6,466 nt of DNA, from positions 1 through 6,466 of the forward strand of contig JASHXJ010000479.1 of NCBI GenBank assembly GCA_030043595.1, read 5' to 3'. Origin of the DNA: Trebonia sp. (lineage in GTDB: Bacteria; Actinomycetota; Actinomycetes; Streptosporangiales; Streptosporangiaceae). The position numbers were made by a program, and so were the translations under genes. The notes under the pieces are model-generated. The model was given only the letters and a program-made list of their open reading frames with translations. It was not told the DNA's origin and made no database searches. Shown in pieces: positions 1-3,707 of this stretch. The stretch's first letter is position 1; each line of letters starts with the position of its first letter.

Positions 1-59
1 GCGCAAAGGCGCTGTTCCTGCGATCCGGCGGGGTTTCAGCAAAACCGGCGGATACCCGG

Positions 60-776
60 ATGACCGCTGATGAAATAAATGCCATAACCGGTAGTGCGGA
101 AAACCTCCGTCTGGTTCGCACGAAACCCGGCGAGGCTATCTCCCCCAGCGAACTCGGCATAATTCGTGCAGTGGTCAGCGACTGGGCCAGCCAGCACGGG
201 TGTCCGTGCCCGTCGGCCATGCAGACAGTGGCGACAACCTTCGACACAGCCGTTAAAGCCCTGCAGGGGAACATGGTAAGAGGCTATCCAGATCGTGCTA
301 TCTACCTGGTCGTCATGACCGGTGATTTTGCCCGCAATCCAAGCGGGGAGACAGCGCGATCCACGAGACGGACATGGGCCGCGGTGATGATACATCAATC
401 CATGCCAACCCGGGTATCCAGTTATAGCTTGCGCCCCGGCGGCCCCGATCTCAGTGATCTGGGGTTCAGCGGAATTCAGCTGGTTGGGCCGGTTCAGTTA
501 AAGCCTGCCCACGACGTTGGCCGGAAGCTGGCGCGGCGGTGCACCGTTCCCGGTGACACGGCGGGTCGCGGTGATGAAGGAGGCAATCGGCGTCGCCTGT
601 GCCTGCCGTTGCGTCTGCGGGCAGTTGCAGGCAGCGATTGCCCGAAGACACAGGTGGCCAGGTGCCGGTGCGCAGTATTCCGGCCGCGTAGCAAAGGGCA
701 ACCAGTCCCGCCCTGGTCGCGACGCCGACCCGCTGCATCATGGCAGCCACGTGCTGATCGACGGTGCGGCCGCTGA
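60..776 (+). CDS. Hypothetical protein, possibly 5'-partial, uncertain 3' end
   Basis: I do not recognise a named family. The stretch around residues 80-145 (a YLVVMTGDF core, then hydrophobic strands, then PDLSDLG) resembles a C-terminal segment I recall from many uncharacterised actinobacterial exported proteins, but that is a weak memory-based match. The ATG at 60 has a weak GGCGGA 7 nt upstream. The frame is also open to the left window edge, so the true start, and perhaps a signal peptide, may lie outside. No signal peptide is visible from 60. Coding character looks credible up to about position 500. Beyond that the protein becomes Arg/Cys-rich and runs antisense to the LuxR gene on the other strand. 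The real gene may therefore end near 500, where a TAA lies one frame over at 499-501. Codon use includes ATA, AAA and AGA, unlike the GC-rich genes on the right. It is convergent with the LuxR regulator. Confidence 0.5.
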   Translation: MTADEINAITGSAENLRLVRTKPGEAISPSELGIIRAVVSDWASQHGCPCPSAMQTVATTFDTAVKALQGNMVRGYPDRAIYLVVMTGDFARNPSGETARSTRRTWAAVMIHQSMPTRVSSYSLRPGGPDLSDLGFSGIQLVGPVQLKPAHDVGRKLARRCTVPGDTAGRGDEGGNRRRLCLPLRLRAVAGSDCPKTQVARCRCAVFRPRSKGQPVPPWSRRRPAASWQPRADRRCGR

Positions 777-912
777 TCCCCAGCGTCCACGCGATCTCCC
801 GGGTATGCTTACCAGCCGCCGCAAGCGTTATCACCTCAACCTCTCGCTCCGTGAGGTGCGCTCCCGGCATGTCGCTACTAGGCCACTCGGCTCTGGTGAC
901 TTCGTTCCCCAT
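466..912 (-). CDS. Small orphan LuxR-type HTH transcriptional regulator
   Basis: A 148-residue protein with a GerE/LuxR helix-turn-helix at residues 20-82. It opens with LTEREVEVITLAAAGK, continues with EIAWTLGISGRTVDQHVAAMMQR (the recognition helix region), and ends with RAGLVALCYAAGIL and a WPPVSSGNRCL tail that I recall from small actinobacterial LuxR proteins. There is no receiver, ligand-binding or ATPase domain, so it is a DNA-binding-only orphan. I chose the ATG at 912 because GGATGG lies 8 nt upstream. An in-frame ATG at 924 would have its GAGGG directly abutting the start. Downstream of residue about 98 this frame becomes His/Arg/Cys-rich. A neighbouring minus frame ending at 498 looks more protein-like, so the tail may be frameshifted. 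The gene is divergent from the secreted-protein gene at 1062, which makes that gene a natural regulatory target. This is inferred from position only. Confidence 0.8.
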   Translation of the reverse strand: MGNEVTRAEWPSSDMPGAHLTEREVEVITLAAAGKHTREIAWTLGISGRTVDQHVAAMMQRVGVATRAGLVALCYAAGILRTGTWPPVSSGNRCLQLPADATAGTGDADCLLHHRDPPCHRERCTAAPASGQRRGQALTEPAQPAEFR

Positions 913-930
913 AGTAAATTCCATCCCTCA

Positions 931-958
931 CTTCCCACTTCCCACTTCCCGCTTCCCA
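931..958 (-). repeat. Four-copy heptad repeat forming a G-quadruplex motif in the luxR leader
   Basis: On the plus strand the unit CTTCCCA occurs at 931-937, 938-944, 945-951 (last base G) and 952-958. On the minus strand, which is the luxR mRNA strand, this gives GGG tracts at 955-957, 948-950, 941-943 and 934-936, separated by 4-nt AAGC/AAGT loops. A fifth GGG lies at 925-927, just before the ribosome-binding region. This fits the canonical G3N1-7 quadruplex rule. It sits 9-46 nt upstream of the favoured luxR start, so folding could affect translation. Slippage could change the copy number. Confidence 0.8.
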
Positions 959-964
959 ACCATC

Positions 965-970
965 TCTATA
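965..970 (-). promoter_or_regulatory. Candidate -10 box of the luxR gene
   Basis: The minus strand reads TATAGA. Transcription starting about 7 nt downstream would begin at roughly 957-958, the first base of the G-rich heptad array. I see no good -35 box at the usual distance, so this is tentative. Confidence 0.25.
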
Positions 971-975
971 GCAAG

Positions 976-1003
976 AGAAATCACTCACCCTTGCAGAAAT
1001 CAC
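976..1003. promoter_or_regulatory. 9-bp direct repeats (AGAAATCAC) in a divergent promoter region
   Basis: AGAAATCAC occurs exactly at 976-984 and 995-1003, 19 bp apart start to start. An overlapping inverted repeat pairs GCAAG (971-975) with CTTGC (990-994). The position between the divergent luxR and secreted-protein genes suggests an operator, possibly autoregulatory for LuxR. No known consensus was matched. Confidence 0.35.
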
Positions 1004-1005
1004 AA

Positions 1006-1044
1006 GGCGGATAGTAAAAATACGGATGTCCAGCATAGTCCGCC
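1006..1044. promoter_or_regulatory. Inverted repeat GGCGGA/TCCGCC upstream of secreted-protein gene
   Basis: GGCGGA at 1006-1011 pairs with TCCGCC at 1039-1044 across a 27-nt spacer. The right arm lies just upstream of the candidate -10 at 1050. Six-base arms are short for this GC content, so this could be chance. Confidence 0.2.
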
Positions 1045-1049
1045 GATGA

Positions 1050-1055
1050 TATCTT
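1050..1055 (+). promoter_or_regulatory. Candidate -10 box for a leaderless secreted-protein transcript
   Basis: TATCTT fits the actinobacterial TANNNT pattern and ends 6 nt before the ATG at 1062. No Shine-Dalgarno sequence precedes that ATG. Together these suggest a leaderless mRNA starting at or next to the start codon. The -35 is not convincing. Confidence 0.3.
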
Positions 1056-1061
1056 CACAAT

Positions 1062-1511
1062 ATGAGGAGATTTTTCGTCCTATCGGCCCTTGTATTCAGC
1101 GCATCCGCTCTTGCGGTAGTGCCCGCTATCGCGGTAAGCGCCGCCACGCATCCCCAAGATGCTCGAACTCAGGCTGCATCGGCCGCCGACCCGGCGCCGC
1201 ACCCGGTCATCGTGCACAGCCGTTCAGTTCCGGCAACCAGTAATACTGATTTCATGACTCAGCTCAATACAGGTGAGTGGGAAGACTTCCCCTGCGTCGA
1301 CGGCTACAATTACAACTACCCGCTGCCCGGAATCGTGAACGCCTATAATCTCTGTGGCACGCGGGTATGGCTCCATCAGTACCCGAACCCAGAATACAAA
1401 GAAACCGGATGGGCGTTCTGCATTGGCCCCTACGATGAGGCCCTGAACCTCAGCTCGAACTACGCGGATCCGGATAATATCCAGATAAGCTCCAATACGA
1501 ATAGTTGCTGA
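1062..1511 (+). CDS. Small secreted Cys-rich protein, possibly crystallin/I36 inhibitor-like
   Basis: A 149-residue precursor. Residues 1-28 form a Sec signal peptide: MRR charge, then a hydrophobic core FFVLSALVFSASALAVVPAIA, then an AVSA-type cleavage region. A disordered Ala/Pro/His stretch follows to about residue 60. The mature domain (about 62-149) has four cysteines (78, 98, 120, 149), enough for two disulfides. It is rich in Tyr, Asn and Trp, and ends in NIQISSNTNSC. The pattern VWLHQ..., GWAFC and the terminal Cys resembles, from memory, actinobacterial beta/gamma-crystallin-fold proteins annotated as peptidase inhibitor family I36. This assignment is tentative, and the signal peptide and export are the firm part. 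The start has no ribosome-binding site and may be leaderless. The gene is divergent from luxR and is followed after 12 nt by a strong terminator, so it is probably monocistronic. Codon use is less GC-biased than that of the genes from 1698 on. Confidence 0.8.
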   Translation: MRRFFVLSALVFSASALAVVPAIAVSAATHPQDARTQAASAADPAPHPVIVHSRSVPATSNTDFMTQLNTGEWEDFPCVDGYNYNYPLPGIVNAYNLCGTRVWLHQYPNPEYKETGWAFCIGPYDEALNLSSNYADPDNIQISSNTNSC

Positions 1512-1523
1512 CACGTGCGCCCA

Positions 1524-1547
1524 GCCCCCTGCGCCTCCGCAGGGGGC
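1524..1547 (+). terminator. Strong hairpin terminator after the secreted-protein gene
   Basis: A perfect 10-bp stem, GCCCCCTGCG paired with CGCAGGGGGC, encloses a 4-nt CCTC loop and starts 12 nt after the TGA at 1509-1511. No U-run follows, which is common for actinobacterial terminators. The stem is one of the strongest hairpins in the window. Confidence 0.8.
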
Positions 1548-1682
1548 ATATCTCCAGTACCTGCGTGCGGCCTTCCCCCGCACTGCAGGCCTACCGATTT
1601 CGCGGGCAGTTGTATTTATGTCGCAACTGGCCTTTCTTTATTAAATTCAGGCTGATACTCGGCCGGTGGTCTCCCCATCCAC
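1548..1682. other. Intergenic region upstream of the lysyl-oxidase-like gene
   Basis: No credible gene is present. The stretch contains an AT-rich island at about 1610-1648, the only sizeable one here, which probably holds the promoter of the gene at 1698. It also contains the hairpin described at 1605-1632. I could not fix a -35/-10 pair. Confidence 0.4.
1605..1632. promoter_or_regulatory. Inverted repeat, operator or second terminator
   Basis: CAGTTG (1607-1612) pairs with CAACTG (1624-1629) across 11 nt. With one bulged base the stem extends to GG/CC at the base. The plus strand then continues TTTCTTTATT, so this could also be a back-up intrinsic terminator for the gene ending at 1511. 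Alternatively it may be an operator 66 bp upstream of the ATG at 1698. Confidence 0.35.
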
Positions 1683-1690
1683 GAGGAAGA
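1683..1690 (+). promoter_or_regulatory. Shine-Dalgarno of the lysyl-oxidase-like gene
   Basis: GAGGAAGA ends 7 nt before the ATG at 1698. This fixes the first Met, rather than Met5 or Met6, as the start. Confidence 0.75.
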
Positions 1691-1697
1691 AGCGCTG

Positions 1698-3194
1698 ATG
1701 ACGCCTCGCATGATGCCGACTGCCGTGGGCGCTACCGCCATGCTTGTGGCAGCACTCGCCGTGCCGCCCGCGCTCATGGGACCGGTCGCCATGGCTACTC
1801 CCACCCAGGCCAGGGCTACCTGGCCGCACCTCGGCCTGATTGCCGTCCAGCAGACCCTGACGATCCCCAAGGCCCCGAATCAGCCCATCGTCGTTGACCC
1901 TGATATCTGGGTCGCGTCGTACGGCTCCGACTTCCGGCTGGACGTGCGGCGGGCCGATTACACCGCGCCGATTACGGTCACCCAGGTCACCAGCGCGCCG
2001 CAGGGCGCCCAGGAGCGCCGACTGCCCGCCTCCGTGGTCGGTAACGGCTGGAACGGCCTGAACGATTTCATGCGCTTCACGCTCCGCAACGCGCACGGCA
2101 CGGTGGTCTTCTCGAGTCAGATCACGTTCTGCCCGGACGCCGATGCCGAGCGCGCCACGCCGACCAGCCCGGCGACTGACCCGTACCCGTACGAGTGCGG
2201 CTCATCCGACCCGTTCCCGCTCGGGGAGGTATGGGGACTCCCCCAGGGCTGGGCCGCCGACCCCTTCGGATCCGTCGGGGCGCCAGGGCCGCTGAATATC
2301 GCCATCGGCAAGTACCGTGCGACGGTGTCCATTGCCCCGCGGTACCGCACGCTCTTCGGTATCAGCGCCGGTTCCGCGACGGCAACCGTCGGGATCGACG
2401 TCGTGGACGGCAGCGCTGCCGATCGCGCGGCCGACCCAGTCCCGCTCAGTGATACTGCTCGCGCAATCGGTGCCGCGCTGCCGACGGTGCCGACGATGGC
2501 GCACCCCCCGCGGGCCGCCCTGCCGCAGCTCACCGCGCTGCCGGCGTGGGGCATCGCCACAACCAGCCAATCCGGGCACGACTGGCTGGACTTCGGTGCC
2601 ACGGTCTGGGTGAGCGCAGACGCGCCGCTGGATGTCGAGGGGTTCCACGTCGCCGGTTCGTCGCTGATGGCCGCCTATCAGTACTTCTGGCAAGACGGAA
2701 AGGTGATAGGCCAGGCGCGGGTCGGGACAATGGGGTACTATCCGCAGCCCGGATATGAGAACTGGCACTTCCAGCAGTTCGCTCAGTACCAGCTACTCAG
2801 CGCGGACAAGAAACTGGTGGTCCGCAGCCACAAGCTCGGGTTCTGCATCGCCGCTACGGACGGCGTCGACCTGCTGGTCCCGAATGCCATATGGCGACCG
2901 TCCTTCGTCGGCCTGACCGGCCAGTGCGGCCAGGCCGGGGCGCTCTGGGTTCAGGAATACCTGCCGCTCGGCTGGGGCGACACCTACAAGCAATCCCTGC
3001 CGGGGCAGGCGTTCGACATCACCAGCCTGCCGAACGGCGTCTACTACATCGAGATCATCGCCAACCCGCTGCACCAGCTCTACGAGCTGAGCGAGGTCGG
3101 CAACATCTCGCTCCGCGAGGTCATTCTCGGCGGAACGAAGGGTCATCGCACGGTCCGTGTGCCTGCGTGGAACGGCATCGACCCGGAAGGCTGA
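1698..3194 (+). CDS. Secreted lysyl-oxidase-like protein with altered copper site
   Basis: A 498-residue exported protein. A signal peptide covers residues 1 to about 38 (hydrophobic AVGATAMLVAALAVPPALMG, then Ala-rich). An N-terminal beta-rich domain at about 60-237 includes a disulfide candidate, C145/C167, and an IAPRYRTLFGI strand. It matches the N-terminal domain I recall for actinobacterial lysyl-oxidase family proteins. A Pro/Ala linker (238-285) leads to a lysyl-oxidase-like domain at about 293-480: WLDFGATVWV, WHFQQFAQYQLL, RSHKLGFCI, GDTYKQSLPGQAFDIT and GVYYIEIIANP. Lysyl oxidases oxidise peptidyl lysine amines using copper and a lysine-tyrosylquinone cofactor. The quinone Lys (K379) and Tyr (Y430) align and are present. 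The copper HxHxH motif reads Y353-E-N355-W-H357, so two ligands are missing. It is therefore either a pseudoenzyme or has a changed metal site. The start is set by GAGGAAGA. The gene is convergent with the VOC gene and probably monocistronic. Confidence 0.85.
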   Translation: MTPRMMPTAVGATAMLVAALAVPPALMGPVAMATPTQARATWPHLGLIAVQQTLTIPKAPNQPIVVDPDIWVASYGSDFRLDVRRADYTAPITVTQVTSAPQGAQERRLPASVVGNGWNGLNDFMRFTLRNAHGTVVFSSQITFCPDADAERATPTSPATDPYPYECGSSDPFPLGEVWGLPQGWAADPFGSVGAPGPLNIAIGKYRATVSIAPRYRTLFGISAGSATATVGIDVVDGSAADRAADPVPLSDTARAIGAALPTVPTMAHPPRAALPQLTALPAWGIATTSQSGHDWLDFGATVWVSADAPLDVEGFHVAGSSLMAAYQYFWQDGKVIGQARVGTMGYYPQPGYENWHFQQFAQYQLLSADKKLVVRSHKLGFCIAATDGVDLLVPNAIWRPSFVGLTGQCGQAGALWVQEYLPLGWGDTYKQSLPGQAFDITSLPNGVYYIEIIANPLHQLYELSEVGNISLREVILGGTKGHRTVRVPAWNGIDPEG

Positions 3195-3211
3195 GATGAC
3201 CGCAGGCCCTC

Positions 3212-3236
3212 GCGGCCGGGCGCCAGCGCAGGCCGC
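3212..3236. terminator. Possible bidirectional terminator between convergent genes
   Basis: GCGGCC (3212-3217) pairs with GGCCGC (3231-3236) around a 13-nt loop, in the 85-bp gap between the convergent lysyl-oxidase-like and VOC genes. There is no U-run on either strand, and the arms are short for this GC content. Confidence 0.3.
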
Positions 3237-3279
3237 CAGGAGTCCTTCACCACCTGCGCTGCCCGTCTGGGCCTCGACG

Positions 3280-3705
3280 TCAGGTCACCGCGACAAAGAT
3301 GCAGAAGGGGTGCCCGGCCGGGTCGGCGTAGACGCGCAGGGGTTCTTCCTCGTCGTCGGAGCGGTCGAGCAGCAGGCGGGCGCCGAGCGCGAGGGCGCGT
3401 TCATGCTGGCGGTCAAGCGAGGCCCTGTCCTCGACCGTCATGTCCAGGTGAAGCTGCTGCGGGACGGAGTCGCCGGGCCATGTCGGCGCCCGCAACGCCG
3501 TCACCTGCTGGAACGCGATCGCCTTGCCGCCCGCCGGGTCGCGCAGGACCAGCCAGTCGCGGCCGCGCTCGTCGTCCTGGCCGGGACCCGGCGGCTCGTC
3601 GCCTGGACGGTAGGCGTACCCGAGCAGCCGGCGGTAGAACTCCGCCAGCCCGCGGGCGTCCGTGGTGTCCAGGACGACCTGGCGCAGTCGCGGGAACCCG
3701 GACAC
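3280..3705 (-). CDS. VOC family protein (glyoxalase-like domain)
   Basis: A 141-residue protein of the vicinal-oxygen-chelate fold. Its two beta-alpha-beta-beta-beta halves are visible: residues 7-65 (LRQVVLDTTDARGLAEFYRRLLGY ... WLVLRDPAGGKAIAFQQV) and residues 84-140 (QLHLDMTVED ... HERALALGARLL ... LRVYADPAGHPFCIFVAV). H86 in QLHLDM is a likely metal or ligand-facing position. Acidic residues that complete the classic glyoxalase I metal site are not evident, and the family includes dioxygenases, lyases, and binding or resistance proteins, so no substrate can be named. The start is GTG at 3705, 2 nt after the TGA of the upstream fusion gene (3708-3710), so the pair is translationally coupled. 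ACGGGG within the end of the upstream gene could serve as a weak ribosome-binding site. It is the last gene of a two-gene minus-strand operon. Confidence 0.9.
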   Translation of the reverse strand: MSGFPRLRQVVLDTTDARGLAEFYRRLLGYAYRPGDEPPGPGQDDERGRDWLVLRDPAGGKAIAFQQVTALRAPTWPGDSVPQQLHLDMTVEDRASLDRQHERALALGARLLLDRSDDEEEPLRVYADPAGHPFCIFVAVT

Positions 3706-3707
3706 GG

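Noticed and set aside
25..51. Direct repeat CCGGCGG (25-31 and 45-51) and a GGTTT/AAACC hairpin
   Set aside because: Short, common in this composition, and possibly inside the 5' end of the first gene.
36..398. 120-residue minus-strand open frame
   Set aside because: No ribosome-binding site, no family resemblance, and a His/Arg/Cys-rich composition opposite a more plausible plus-strand protein.
1647..2602. Minus-strand open frames opposite the lysyl-oxidase-like gene
   Set aside because: Shadow frames. The plus strand has a Shine-Dalgarno, a signal peptide and family motifs.
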